Source: Streptomyces sp. NBC_01717 | Lineage (GTDB): Bacteria > Actinomycetota > Actinomycetes > Streptomycetales > Streptomycetaceae | DNA: 64,000 bases | Direction of reading: 5' to 3' | NCBI RefSeq assembly: GCF_036248255.1 | Contig: NZ_CP109178.1 | Location: 6,138,001 to 6,202,000, forward strand | Shown: one piece after another, positions 26,046 through 35,136 of the stretch | Numbering within the stretch: position 1 is the stretch's first letter | Layout of the letters: each line of letters starts with the position of its first letter | Program-made: the position numbers and the translations under genes | The notes under the pieces: model-generated | Seen by the model: only the letters and a program-made list of their open reading frames with translations | Database searches by the model: none | Told to the model about the DNA's origin: nothing

Positions 26046-27569
26046 GTGAGTGAGCCCCGCCCTTCCGACCGGCACGACGCGTCCGAGTCCGACGACACCT
26101 TCGCGGAGATCGTCGACGAAGCGACCCAACGCGACCCCGACCTGGCGGTGATCGAGGCCGGCAGCCGCACCCTGCGCACCGCCTCGGGACCGGTCCCGGA
26201 CGACGAGGTCCCCTCCCGCCCCGCCGACCCGGAGGTGGACAAGGCGCTGCGCGCGGTGGAGCAGGAGCTCGCCGGCCGCTGGGGCGAGACCAAACTCGAG
26301 CCCTCGGTGGCGCGCATCGCCGCACTGATGGACGTGCTCGGCGAGCCGCAGCGCGCGTACCCCTCGATCCACATCACCGGCACCAACGGCAAGACGAGCA
26401 CGGCCCGCATGATCGAGGCGCTGCTCGGCGCCTTCGACCTGCGCACCGGCCGCTACACCTCGCCGCACGTCCAGTCGATCACCGAGCGGATCAGCCTGGA
26501 CGGTGCGCCGATGGACCCCGAGCGGTTCATCGAGACGTACCAGGACATCAAGCCGTACGTCGAGATGGTCGACGCCCAGCAGCCGTACCGGCTCTCCTTC
26601 TTCGAGGTGCTGACCGGCATGGCGTACGCGGCCTTCGCCGACGCGCCGGTCGATGTCGCGGTCGTCGAGGTCGGCATGGGCGGCAGCTGGGACGCGACGA
26701 ACGTGATCGACGCCTCGGTCGCCGTCGTCACCCCCATCTCGCTGGACCACACCGACCGGCTCGGCACCACGCCCGCCGAGATCGCCGGTGAGAAGGCCGG
26801 GGTCATCAAGCAGGACGCCACGGTCATCCTGGCGCAGCAGCCGGTCGACGCCGCCCAGGTGATGCTGAAGAAGGCCGTGGAGGTCGACGCCACGGTCGCC
26901 CGCGAGGGAATGGAGTTCGGCATCGTCTCCCGCGAGATCGCGGTCGGCGGGCAGCTGCTGACCCTGCGTGGCCTCGGTGGCGAGTACGAGGAGATCTTCC
27001 TCCCGCTGTACGGCGCCCACCAGGCGCACAACGCGGCGGTGGCGCTCTCCGCGGTCGAGGCGTTCTTCGGTATCGGTGCAGAGCAGCCCGGCTCGCTCGA
27101 CCACGACACGATCCGCCGGGCCTTCGCCTCGGTGCGCTCGCCCGGCCGCCTCGAAGTCGTACGGAGCAGTCCGACCGTCGTCCTGGACGCCGCCCACAAC
27201 CCGGCGGGTGCCCGCGCCACCGCCGACGGGCTGTCCGAGGCGTTCGGCTTCTCCCGGCTGATCGGCGTGGTCGGCGCCAGCGACGACAAGGACGTACGGG
27301 GGCTCCTCGAAGCCTTCGAGCCGATCTTCGCCGAGGTCGTCATCACACAGAACTCCACCGGCCGCGCGATGAACGCCGACGAACTGGCCGCCATCGCGGT
27401 CGAGGTCTTCGGCGGCGACCGCGTCCAGGTCGAACCGCGCCTCGACGACGCGCTGGAGGCGGCGATCACCCTCGCCGAGGAGGAGGACGAGTACGCGGGC
27501 GCCGGCGTCCTCGTCACCGGTTCCGTGATCACGGTCGGCGAGGCCCGGCTGCTTCTGGGAAGGCACTGA
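26046..27569 (+). CDS. folC: folylpolyglutamate / dihydrofolate synthase
   Basis: This 507-residue Mur-ligase-like enzyme adds glutamate to dihydropteroate or folates in ATP-dependent steps. The P-loop is ITGTNGKTSTARMIEALL, the second family signature is VVEVGMGGSWDATNVID, and the C-terminal ligase domain has VLDAAHNPAGARATADG. About 75 acidic residues precede the usual start of the family, an N-terminal extension seen in several actinobacteria. GTG 26046 follows a TAGACT box by 7 nt, so the message may be leaderless. The next gene, a DUF4233 protein, begins 4 nt after the stop, so the two are co-transcribed. Confidence 0.95.
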   Translation: MSEPRPSDRHDASESDDTFAEIVDEATQRDPDLAVIEAGSRTLRTASGPVPDDEVPSRPADPEVDKALRAVEQELAGRWGETKLEPSVARIAALMDVLGEPQRAYPSIHITGTNGKTSTARMIEALLGAFDLRTGRYTSPHVQSITERISLDGAPMDPERFIETYQDIKPYVEMVDAQQPYRLSFFEVLTGMAYAAFADAPVDVAVVEVGMGGSWDATNVIDASVAVVTPISLDHTDRLGTTPAEIAGEKAGVIKQDATVILAQQPVDAAQVMLKKAVEVDATVAREGMEFGIVSREIAVGGQLLTLRGLGGEYEEIFLPLYGAHQAHNAAVALSAVEAFFGIGAEQPGSLDHDTIRRAFASVRSPGRLEVVRSSPTVVLDAAHNPAGARATADGLSEAFGFSRLIGVVGASDDKDVRGLLEAFEPIFAEVVITQNSTGRAMNADELAAIAVEVFGGDRVQVEPRLDDALEAAITLAEEEDEYAGAGVLVTGSVITVGEARLLLGRH

Positions 27570-27573
27570 CCCT

Positions 27574-27915
27574 GTGCGTACGCTCTGTGCATCGACGCTG
27601 ATCGGCGAGTTCTTCGTGATCGGCTTCGCCGGACTCGTCGCCATGAAGTCCGACGACCTGTCGAACGCCACCGTCTGGACGGTCTGCGGCATCGGCATGC
27701 TGCTGTCCGTCCTGCTCTGCGGCGTGATCACCCGCCCCGGCGGCGTGCAGCTCGGCTGGGCGCTGCAGATCGCGCTGGTCGCCGGCGGGTTCTTCATCCC
27801 GATGATGTACATCCTCGGTCTGCTCTTCGGCGCCCTCTGGTGGGCCTCGGTGCACTACGGCCGCAAGATCGACGAGGCCAAGGCTCGCTGGGCGGCGCAG
27901 GAAGCGACCAGCTAG
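27574..27915 (+). CDS. DUF4233 small membrane protein
   Basis: This 113-residue protein has four hydrophobic segments (LIGEFFVIGFAGLVAMK, TVWTVCGIGMLLSVLLCGVI, LGWALQIALVAGGFFIPMMY with ILGLLFGALWWASV) and a basic C-terminal tail. It matches DUF4233, whose genes lie directly after folC in many actinobacteria. The 4-nt spacing to folC implies translational coupling. The role is unknown; conservation beside folC hints at folate or one-carbon metabolism at the membrane, which is inference. A very long perfect hairpin ends the operon. Confidence 0.88.
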   Translation: MRTLCASTLIGEFFVIGFAGLVAMKSDDLSNATVWTVCGIGMLLSVLLCGVITRPGGVQLGWALQIALVAGGFFIPMMYILGLLFGALWWASVHYGRKIDEAKARWAAQEATS

Positions 27916-27980
27916 GGCGGGCGTTCGGACAACGCGGCGAGGTGCCGTAGCTGTCGTCGCGCGTTGTCCGAACGCCCGCC
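27916..27980 (+). terminator. 21-bp perfect inverted repeat after folC-DUF4233
   Basis: Arms 27916-27936 and 27960-27980 are perfectly complementary over 21 bp with a 23-nt loop and begin directly after the DUF4233 stop codon. Strong terminator of the folC operon. Confidence 0.85.
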
Positions 27981-28115
27981 AGGGATCACGGGACGGCCCT
28001 CAGGGCCCCCGCGGCCGGCTGAAGCCCGTGACGGCGGGCAAACCCGGCCGCCGGCCCGTCCGCGTAGCCCTGTAATCTCGCCTCACCGCACCCGCATGCC
28101 TTCAAGGAGCCGCAC

Positions 28116-28529
28116 ATGACTCAGCGCACCCTCGTCCTTCTCAAGCCCGACGCCGTCCGGCGTGGGCTGATCGGCGAGATCGTCGGCCGGATCGAGCGCA
28201 AGGCCGGCTGGCAGGTCACCGCGCTGGAGCTGCGCACGCTGGACCGTGCGACCCTGGAGCAGCACTACGCGGAGCACGTCGGCCGCCCGTTCTACGAGCC
28301 GCTCGTGGAGTTCATGCAGTCCGGCCCGGTCGTCGTCCTGGTCGCCGAGGGCGAGCGGGTCATCGAGGGCGTCCGCGCCCTGGCCGGTCCGACCGACCCG
28401 ATCGCCGCCGCGCCCGGATCGATCCGTGGCGACTTCGGGACGATCACCCGCGAGAACCTCATCCACGCCTCGGACTCCGAGGAGTCCGCAGAGCGGGAAC
28501 TGAAGCTGTTCTTTCCGGGACTTTCCTGA
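28116..28529 (+). CDS. ndk: nucleoside diphosphate kinase
   Basis: This 137-residue enzyme balances nucleoside triphosphate pools by a ping-pong reaction through phosphohistidine. The N-terminal TLVLLKPDAVRRGLIGEI and the active-site NLIHASDSEESAERE with His117 are diagnostic. AAGGAG precedes ATG 28116 by 6 nt. A TAATCT -10-like box lies about 40 nt upstream. It is monocistronic with a compact terminator, and is followed after a 292-nt gap by mreB. Confidence 0.97.
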   Translation: MTQRTLVLLKPDAVRRGLIGEIVGRIERKAGWQVTALELRTLDRATLEQHYAEHVGRPFYEPLVEFMQSGPVVVLVAEGERVIEGVRALAGPTDPIAAAPGSIRGDFGTITRENLIHASDSEESAERELKLFFPGLS

Positions 28530-28561
28530 CCTCGGATCAGCCGAACAGCGCTGATGACCTG

Positions 28562-28587
28562 GGGCGACCGAAGTAATTCGGTCGCCC
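28562..28587 (+). terminator. ndk terminator
   Basis: An 11-bp stem (gggcgaccgaa 28562-28572 with ttcggtcgccc 28577-28587) is closed by the tetraloop GTAA and followed by T/C residues. Confidence 0.85.
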
Positions 28588-28646
28588 TTCGGCATATGAC
28601 CGCCGATCGGGGGAACGCATCCCTCCGACGTAGCGTCACCATGAGT

Positions 28647-28664
28647 GGAACGGCCACCCGTTCC
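28647..28664. repeat. 18-bp inverted repeat in the mreB upstream region
   Basis: ggaacgg-ccac-ccgttcc lies about 160 nt upstream of mreB in the 292-nt ndk-mreB gap. It could be an operator or an RNA hairpin in the mre leader. Apart from it and the ndk terminator, nothing else is clear in the gap. Confidence 0.4.
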
Positions 28665-28821
28665 GCCCACACTGGCGAAGGCCCCTCGCGCGGTGTCCGT
28701 GCGTACGGCACTACGATGGAATCTTCCACGCCCGCAGCGCTCACTTCGCCTACCAAAAACAAGCCATCATCGCTTTCTTGGGAAGGCCCGACGCATCCTC
28801 ATGGGGAACAAGGGGAACTCA

Positions 28822-29841
28822 ATGTCGTTCATCGGCCGTGACATGGCTATCGACCTCGGGACTGCCAACACGCTGGTGTACGTCAGGGGGCGCGGCATCG
28901 TTCTGAACGAGCCGTCCGTCGTGGCCATCAACACCAACACCGGCGGCATCCTGGCAGTCGGTTCCGAGGCCAAGAAGATGATCGGGCGGACGCCGGGCAA
29001 CATCGTTGCCGTGCGCCCCCTGAAGGACGGCGTGATCGCCGACTTCGAGATCACGGAGCGGATGCTCCGCTACTTCATCCTGAAGATCCACAAGCGCCGC
29101 TACCTGGCCCGGCCGAGGGTCGTCGTCTGCGTGCCCTCCGGCATCACCGGGGTCGAGCGGCGCGCCGTCATCGAGGCGTCGACGCAGGCCGGTGCGCGCC
29201 AGGTGCACATCATCGAAGAGCCGATGGCCGCGGCCATCGGCTCGGGCCTCCCGGTCCACGAGGCCACCGGCAACATGGTCGTCGACATCGGTGGCGGCAC
29301 CACCGAGGTCGCGGTCATCTCGCTCGGCGGAATCGTCACTGCCCAGTCGATCCGGGTCGCCGGCGACGAGTTGGACAACGCGATCATCCAGCACATCAAG
29401 AAGGAGTACTCGCTCCTCCTCGGTGAGCGGACCGCCGAGCAGATCAAGATCACCATTGGTTCGGCGTACGAGATCGACAAGGACGAGCACACCGAGATCC
29501 GCGGTCGCGACCTGGTCTCCGGACTGCCCAAGACCGTGGTCATCTCCGCAGCCGAGGTCCGCAAGGCCATCGAGGAGCCGGTCAACGCGATCGTCGACGC
29601 CGTGAAGACGACGCTCGACAAGTGCCCGCCGGAGCTGTCCGGTGACGTCATGGACCGCGGCATCGTCCTCACCGGCGGCGGTGCGCTGCTGCGCGGGCTG
29701 GACGAGCGGCTGCGCCACGAGACCGGCATGCCGATCCATATCGCCGAGGACCCGCTGGACTCGGTGGCGCTCGGATCCGGCAAGTGTGTCGAGGAGTTCG
29801 AGGCGCTCCAGCAGGTGCTGGACGCCCAGCCCCGCAGGTAG
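28822..29841 (+). CDS. mreB: rod-shape/spore-wall actin homologue MreB
   Basis: This 339-residue bacterial actin forms membrane-bound filaments that guide wall synthesis; in Streptomyces it mainly protects the integrity of the spore wall and aerial hyphae. Signatures are [18 protein letters not shown] (phosphate 1), [18 protein letters not shown] (phosphate 2) and [18 protein letters not shown] (adenosine motif). I chose ATG 28822 because AAGGGG lies 6 nt upstream and the protein begins [16 protein letters not shown] 28801 is an in-frame alternative without a ribosome site. It starts the mreB-mreC-mreD-mrdA-rodA cluster. Confidence 0.97.
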   Translation: MSFIGRDMAIDLGTANTLVYVRGRGIVLNEPSVVAINTNTGGILAVGSEAKKMIGRTPGNIVAVRPLKDGVIADFEITERMLRYFILKIHKRRYLARPRVVVCVPSGITGVERRAVIEASTQAGARQVHIIEEPMAAAIGSGLPVHEATGNMVVDIGGGTTEVAVISLGGIVTAQSIRVAGDELDNAIIQHIKKEYSLLLGERTAEQIKITIGSAYEIDKDEHTEIRGRDLVSGLPKTVVISAAEVRKAIEEPVNAIVDAVKTTLDKCPPELSGDVMDRGIVLTGGGALLRGLDERLRHETGMPIHIAEDPLDSVALGSGKCVEEFEALQQVLDAQPRR

Positions 29842-29949
29842 TACCGGGGCGACAACACAGCGGTCCGCCGTACGGGCGCTGCCGCCCGTGCGGCGGATCG
29901 TTGATATACAGGCACGAACATTCCGACGAGGAAGGCACGGCCGCCGCAC

Positions 29950-30975
29950 GTGAGGGACACACGAGAGAGCCGGCTGCTCCTGGTGCTGCTGATCGCCATC
30001 GCATTCGCACTGATTACGGTGGACATCCGCGGCGGCGAGGAGTCACCGGTGGACGGCGCCCGGCAGGCCGCCGCAACGGCCTTCGGGCCGGTCGAGAAAG
30101 GCGTCGCGGCAGCCGTCGATCCGGTGGGCAACGCCATAGGGGCGATCCGTGCATCCGGTGCACGACACGACCGGATCGCCGTCCTGGAACAGCAGAACGC
30201 CGCCCTGAAGGCGAAGCTCGGCAGCGACGACCGCAACCGCAACCGGGTCCGCGAACTCGACAAGCTGCTGAAGAAGTCGTCCGCCGGACAGTACGGCATC
30301 AAGGCTGCCGAGGTCATCGCCATAGGAGCGGCCCAGGGCTTCTCCTGGACCGTCACCATCGACGCCGGCTCCGACGACGGCATCAAGCGCGACATGACCG
30401 TCATCAACGGCGACGGGCTCGTCGGCCGGGTCACCACCGTCGGCCCGGACACCGCGACGGTGCTCCTCGCCAACGATCCGGACTTCACCGTCGGCACCCG
30501 GATGGAGAAGACCGACGAGCTCGGCTTCGCCACCGGCCAGGGCGACCGTCCGCTGTCCGTCCAGTTCCTCAACGGCAAGGCCAAGGTGAAGAAGGGCGAC
30601 CGGCTGGTCACCTTCGGCTCCAGCAAGGGCAAGCCGTTCGTGCCGGGCGTCCCGGTCGGCGAGGTCGTCCGCGTCGACCCGTCGGGCGGTGACCTCACCC
30701 GTACCGTCTACGTCCGCCCGTACGCCGCCTTCAGCAAGCTCGACATCGTCGGCATCGTCGTCCAGGCACCGCGCGAGGACCCCCGCGACATGGTCCTGCC
30801 GAAGAAGGCCGAGAAGCCGAAGCCCACCCCCACCCCGACGGTCACCGTCACGATCTCGCCCAACGGCGACATCGTCGACACCAACGGCAAGGTGGTCGGG
30901 AACGTCAACGGGACCCCCAGCGGGAGTCCGAGCCCCACCGGATCCACCGGCAACACGGTCAACGAGCAGAGGTAG
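29950..30975 (+). CDS. mreC: wall-morphogenesis protein MreC
   Basis: This 341-residue bitopic membrane protein has an N-terminal helix (RLLLVLLIAIAFALITV), a coiled coil (RIAVLEQQNAALKAKLG region, residues 75-105) and the periplasmic-type MreC beta domain (VIAIGAAQGFSWTVTIDAG, VGRVTTVGPDTATVLLANDP). A Pro/Thr/Ser-rich tail (KPKPTPTPTVTVTISPNG) extends into the wall. MreC scaffolds PBP2 and RodA. GTG 29950 lies 108 nt after mreB, and mreD follows 11 nt downstream. Confidence 0.96.
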   Translation: MRDTRESRLLLVLLIAIAFALITVDIRGGEESPVDGARQAAATAFGPVEKGVAAAVDPVGNAIGAIRASGARHDRIAVLEQQNAALKAKLGSDDRNRNRVRELDKLLKKSSAGQYGIKAAEVIAIGAAQGFSWTVTIDAGSDDGIKRDMTVINGDGLVGRVTTVGPDTATVLLANDPDFTVGTRMEKTDELGFATGQGDRPLSVQFLNGKAKVKKGDRLVTFGSSKGKPFVPGVPVGEVVRVDPSGGDLTRTVYVRPYAAFSKLDIVGIVVQAPREDPRDMVLPKKAEKPKPTPTPTVTVTISPNGDIVDTNGKVVGNVNGTPSGSPSPTGSTGNTVNEQR

Positions 30976-30986
30976 AGCTGATCCCC

Positions 30987-31649
30987 ATGCGCTTCAACCG
31001 GACTCTGCTCTCCACCGCACTGGTCGTGATCGCCCTGGTCGTCCAGGTCTCCGTACTCGCCCGACTGCAGCTCCCCGGGGCCGTGCCCGACCTGCTGCTC
31101 CTCGTCGTCCTCGGTCTGGCCTTCGTGTACGGACATGTCGCCGGTGCCCTGATCGGTTTCGGCGCGGGACTCCTCGCCGACCTGGCACCGCCCGCCGACC
31201 ACGCCGCCGGACGGTACGCCCTGGTCCTCTGCGTCATCGGCTACTGCGCGGGACTTGTCCGGCCGGACAACGGCCGGCTCAAGTCCGCGTTCGTCCCGAT
31301 GGCCGCCGTCGTGGCCGCGGCGATCGGATCGACCCTGCTGTACGCCCTCGTCGGCGCCCTCGTCGGCGACACCGCCGCCCGTCATGTCGGCCTCGGCAGC
31401 CTGCTGTTCACCGCAGCCGTCTACGATCTTCTCCTCGCGCCGTTCACCGTTCCACTGATCATGGCGCTCGCCAGACGCACCGAGAACGACCCGCTCTCCG
31501 ACTCCTCCAGCGGCGGCGACATGGCCGCGGGCTGGCTGTCCTCCGGCACCGGACTCAGGATCGGCGGCCCGCGCGGCGGACTGCGTTTGAAGGCTGCCCG
31601 CAGCCGAGCGGCACGGGCGGGACGGATCAAGGGAGTCAAGCGACTGTGA
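30987..31649 (+). CDS. mreD: rod-shape membrane protein MreD
   Basis: This 220-residue integral membrane protein has about five or six helices, including FNRTLLSTALVVIALVVQVS and LPGAVPDLLLLVVLGLAFVY, and the typical LLADLAPPADHAAGRYALV loop. The basic C-terminal 60 residues (RSRAARAGRIKGVKRL at the end) are cytoplasmic and longer than in unicellular relatives. MreD links MreC to the elongation synthase complex. It lies 11 nt after mreC and 61 nt before the PBP2 gene. Confidence 0.93.
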   Translation: MRFNRTLLSTALVVIALVVQVSVLARLQLPGAVPDLLLLVVLGLAFVYGHVAGALIGFGAGLLADLAPPADHAAGRYALVLCVIGYCAGLVRPDNGRLKSAFVPMAAVVAAAIGSTLLYALVGALVGDTAARHVGLGSLLFTAAVYDLLLAPFTVPLIMALARRTENDPLSDSSSGGDMAAGWLSSGTGLRIGGPRGGLRLKAARSRAARAGRIKGVKRL

Positions 31650-31710
31650 GGCTGAACCTCGCCGGGGACACCCCCCGGACCCCCGGCCCGACCACTACCG
31701 GGGGCGCCCC

Positions 31711-33885
31711 GTGAGCAACATCCCGGAGACGGGCCGGACCCAGCGGGTCCAGATCCGGCTCATCATCATCCAGGTTCTCGTCTTCTCCCTGCTGCTGACG
31801 CTCGGTGGCCGCCTCTGGTACCTCCAGATCCGCAACGGCCAGGAGTACACCGACGAGGCGAAGAACAACCACGTCCAGCAGGTCGTCCAGCCCGCGGTCC
31901 GCGGCTCCATCCTCGACGCGCGGGGAGTGCCCCTCGCCGACAACGAGACCCGCCTCGTCGTCTCCGCCGACCGCACCGATCTGATGAAGATGGACGACGA
32001 CGGCAAGGGCGTCCTGACCCGGCTCGCCGATGTGCTCGGCATGAAGCCGAAGGACGTCTTCGACAAGATCCGGCTCTGCGACTCGGAGACGCCGCAGCCC
32101 TGCTGGAACGGTTCGCCGTACCAGCCGATCCCGGTCACCGACGAGGCCACCACCCAGCAGGCCCTCCAGATCCGCGAACGTGCCGAGGACTTCCCCGGCA
32201 TCACCGCCGAACCCACCGCCGTACGCCGCTACGCCGCACCCGGCAAGGCCAACACCGCCCAGGTCCTCGGCTACCTCTCTCCCGTCACCGACGAAGAGAT
32301 CACCAAGGCCAAGGACACCGAGTCGCCGTACCTCCGCTCCGACCAGGTCGGCCGCTCCGGCCTGGAGCGCACGTACGACAAGGAACTGCGTGGCAAGGCC
32401 GGCGTCACCCGCTACGAGGTCGACAACCTCGGCCGGGTCATCGGCCAGGCGAAGGACGACAAGGCCGAGCCCGGATCGAGCGTCGTCACCTCCATCGACG
32501 CCCGGGTCCAGGCCGTCGCGGAGTACGAGCTGAACGATGCGATGAAGGTCGCCCGCACCCAGTTCGACAAGAACACCAACGAGAACTACAAGGCCGACTC
32601 CGGTGCCGTCGTCGTCATGGAAGCCAAGACCGGCCGCGTCGTCGCGATGGCCTCCCTGCCCGACTACGATCCCAACGCCTGGGTCGGCGGCATCTCGGGC
32701 AAGGACTACGCCCGGATGACCAGCAAGAAGTCCAACTATCCGCTGCTCAACCGGGGCATCCAGGGCCAGGCCGCACCGGGCTCGATCTTCAAGGTCGTCT
32801 CGACCGCGGCATCCGTCCAGGCGGGCTACCCGTTCGACGGCCACTACACCTGCGGCAGCTCGTACACCGCCGAGGGCCATACCTACCAGAACTTCGAATC
32901 GCAGAGCCACGGCCCGATCACCCTGGGCCAGGCACTCGAGGTCTCCTGCGACACCGTCTTCTACGGCCTCGGCTACCAGCAGTGGCAGAAGGACGGCGGA
33001 ATGAAGCCCAAGAAGAACCCCAAGGACTGGTTCTTCAAGACCGCCCACCAGTTCGGCCTCGGCAAGGAGACCGGCATCGACCTCCCCAACGAGGTCACCG
33101 GCCGCGTCCCCGACCGCCAGTGGAAGAAGGACTTCTGGAAGGCCAACAAGGACACCTGGTGCGAAGAGGCCAAGAAGTGGCCCAAGAAGAAGGACTTCAA
33201 CACCGTGCTCGCCCACGAGAACTGCCTCGAGGGCATGAAGCTGCACGCCTATGACTCGATCAACTACTCGATCGGTCAGGGCGACACCCTCGTCACACCG
33301 ATCCAGATGGCGACCATCTACGCCGCCATCAGCAACGGCGGCACGCTCTACGACCCGACCGTCGGCAAGGCGATCGTCAGCCCCGACGGCAAGCAGGTCA
33401 GCATGATCGGGCCCAAGTCGCACGGCAAGCTGCCGGTCAGCGCCAAGACCCTGAAGGAGATGGAGGGGGCGCTGGCGGGCGTCGCGACCCGCGGTACCGC
33501 CGCCTGGAGGTTCGGCGGCTGGCCGCAGGACAAGATCCCGATGCACGCCAAGACGGGCACGGCCGAGGTCTACGGCAAGCAGACGACCTCGTGGTTCGCC
33601 ACGTACACCAAGGACTACTCGATCGTCATGACGATCTCCCAAGGTGGTACGGGCTCCGGCGCCTCAGGGCCTGCCGTCCGCAACATCTACGACGCGCTCT
33701 ACGGACTCGACGACTCCGGCAAGCAGGACCTCAAGAAGGCGCTGCTGCCCCACCCGCAGAAGTCCCTGCCCAAGATCCAGCACGACGGCTCGATCGACGC
33801 CCCGACGATCAAGCCCTATGACCCGGACTCGCAGAAGGTCCCGGCGGAGCAGACACTCGCCGCGGTGCTCGGGAGGCGTGACTGA
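31711..33885 (+). CDS. mrdA: class B penicillin-binding protein 2 (transpeptidase)
   Basis: This 724-residue class B PBP has an N-terminal signal anchor (IRLIIIQVLVFSLLLTLGGR), a pedestal domain with RGSILDARGVPLADNETR, and a transpeptidase domain. The active site is visible: SIFK (AAPGSIFKVVST, SxxK), SIN (YDSINYSIG, SxN) and KTGTAE. A Lys-rich insertion (KPKKNPKDW, later WPKKKDFN) lies in the catalytic domain. It is the partner of the RodA glycosyltransferase encoded next. The stop and the rodA start share one A (TGATG), which implies translational coupling. I accept GTG 31711 as the start; its Shine-Dalgarno sequence is weak. Confidence 0.95.
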   Translation: MSNIPETGRTQRVQIRLIIIQVLVFSLLLTLGGRLWYLQIRNGQEYTDEAKNNHVQQVVQPAVRGSILDARGVPLADNETRLVVSADRTDLMKMDDDGKGVLTRLADVLGMKPKDVFDKIRLCDSETPQPCWNGSPYQPIPVTDEATTQQALQIRERAEDFPGITAEPTAVRRYAAPGKANTAQVLGYLSPVTDEEITKAKDTESPYLRSDQVGRSGLERTYDKELRGKAGVTRYEVDNLGRVIGQAKDDKAEPGSSVVTSIDARVQAVAEYELNDAMKVARTQFDKNTNENYKADSGAVVVMEAKTGRVVAMASLPDYDPNAWVGGISGKDYARMTSKKSNYPLLNRGIQGQAAPGSIFKVVSTAASVQAGYPFDGHYTCGSSYTAEGHTYQNFESQSHGPITLGQALEVSCDTVFYGLGYQQWQKDGGMKPKKNPKDWFFKTAHQFGLGKETGIDLPNEVTGRVPDRQWKKDFWKANKDTWCEEAKKWPKKKDFNTVLAHENCLEGMKLHAYDSINYSIGQGDTLVTPIQMATIYAAISNGGTLYDPTVGKAIVSPDGKQVSMIGPKSHGKLPVSAKTLKEMEGALAGVATRGTAAWRFGGWPQDKIPMHAKTGTAEVYGKQTTSWFATYTKDYSIVMTISQGGTGSGASGPAVRNIYDALYGLDDSGKQDLKKALLPHPQKSLPKIQHDGSIDAPTIKPYDPDSQKVPAEQTLAAVLGRRD

Positions 33886-35075
33886 TGTCCGGCTTCTCCG
33901 TCTCCCGGTACGCCCCCAAGCGCTCCGCCTGGGGCCGGCTCACCGCCCGCGACTCCGTCGTACGCCGGCTCGACTGGCCGCTCCTCGGCTCCGCCATCGC
34001 GCTCTCCCTCATCGGCTCCGCCCTGGTCTACTCCGCGACCCGCGGCCGTGACGCCCTCACCCACGGCGACCCGTACTACTTCCTGCTCCGGCACGCCCTC
34101 AACACGGGCATCGGATTCGCCCTGATGGTCGGCACGATCTGGCTCGGCCACCGCACCCTGCGCGGCGCCGTCCCGATCCTCTACGGCCTCTCGGTGCTCC
34201 TGGTCGTCGCCGTGCTCACCCCGCTCGGCGCCACCGTCAACGGCGCCCACGCCTGGATCATCATCGGCGGCGGCTTCTCCCTGCAGCCGTCCGAATTCAC
34301 CAAGATCACCATCATCCTCGTCATGGCGATGGTCCTCGCCGCCCGCGTCGACGCGGGCGACCAGGTGCACCCCGACCACCGGACCGTCGCCAAGGCGCTG
34401 GGCCTCGCGCTCCTCCCGATGGTGATCGTCATGGGAATGCCGGACCTCGGCTCCGTCATGGTCATGGCCGTCATCGTGCTCGGCGTGCTCCTCGCCTCCG
34501 GGGCGTCGAACCGCTGGATCTTCGGCCTCCTCACCGCCGGCATCGCCGGAGCCGTCGCCGTCTGGCAGCTCGGCCTGCTCGACGACTACCAGATCGCCCG
34601 TTTCGCCGCCTTCGCCAACCCGGCACTCGACCCGGCGGGCGTCGGCTACAACACCAACCAGGCCCGCATCGCGATCGGCTCCGGCGGACTCACCGGCACC
34701 GGCCTCTTCCAGGGCACCCAGACCACCGGCCAGTTCGTCCCCGAGCAGCAGACCGACTTCGTCTTCACCGTCGCGGGCGAAGAGCTCGGCTTCCTCGGCG
34801 CCGGACTGATCCTCGTCCTCCTCGGCATCGTCCTGTGGCGCGCCTGCCGGATCGCCCGCGAGACCACCGAGCTGTACGGCACGATCGTCGCCGCCGGGAT
34901 CATCGCCTGGTTCGCCTTCCAGGCGTTCGAGAACATCGGCATGACGCTCGGCATCATGCCCGTCGCCGGGCTCCCCCTGCCCTTCGTGTCGTACGGAGGG
35001 TCGTCCATGTTCGCCGTCTGGGTGGCCATCGGACTGCTCCAGTCGATCAGGATGCAGCGGCCGATAACGGCCTGA
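33885..35075 (+). CDS. rodA: SEDS peptidoglycan glycosyltransferase RodA
   Basis: This 396-residue SEDS-family polymerase extends glycan strands from lipid II with its cognate class B PBP. About ten membrane helices are seen, with SEDS blocks such as QPSEFTKITIILVMAM, RIAIGSGGLTGTGLFQGTQT, PEQQTDFVFTVAGEELGFLG and LPLPFVSYGGSSMFAVWVAIG. The catalytic Asp is expected in QQTDFVF. It overlaps mrdA by one base. It ends the mre operon; a gene for a CYTH-CHAD protein follows after 61 nt. Confidence 0.95.
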   Translation: MSGFSVSRYAPKRSAWGRLTARDSVVRRLDWPLLGSAIALSLIGSALVYSATRGRDALTHGDPYYFLLRHALNTGIGFALMVGTIWLGHRTLRGAVPILYGLSVLLVVAVLTPLGATVNGAHAWIIIGGGFSLQPSEFTKITIILVMAMVLAARVDAGDQVHPDHRTVAKALGLALLPMVIVMGMPDLGSVMVMAVIVLGVLLASGASNRWIFGLLTAGIAGAVAVWQLGLLDDYQIARFAAFANPALDPAGVGYNTNQARIAIGSGGLTGTGLFQGTQTTGQFVPEQQTDFVFTVAGEELGFLGAGLILVLLGIVLWRACRIARETTELYGTIVAAGIIAWFAFQAFENIGMTLGIMPVAGLPLPFVSYGGSSMFAVWVAIGLLQSIRMQRPITA

Positions 35076-35124
35076 GCAGGTGCCCCATCCGCCGGGCCCC
35101 CTGCCGGACGGCGGCAAACGCGTC

Positions 35125-35130
35125 TAGATT
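35125..35130 (+). promoter_or_regulatory. -10 box placed for leaderless CYTH-CHAD gene
   Basis: TAGATT ends 6 nt before the ATG of the next gene, which has no Shine-Dalgarno sequence. Confidence 0.45.
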
Positions 35131-35136
35131 CGGTGC

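Noticed and set aside
23258..26446. A 1062-codon minus-strand open frame opposite valS
   Set aside because: It mirrors the third-position bias of valS and has no recognisable domain or ribosome site.
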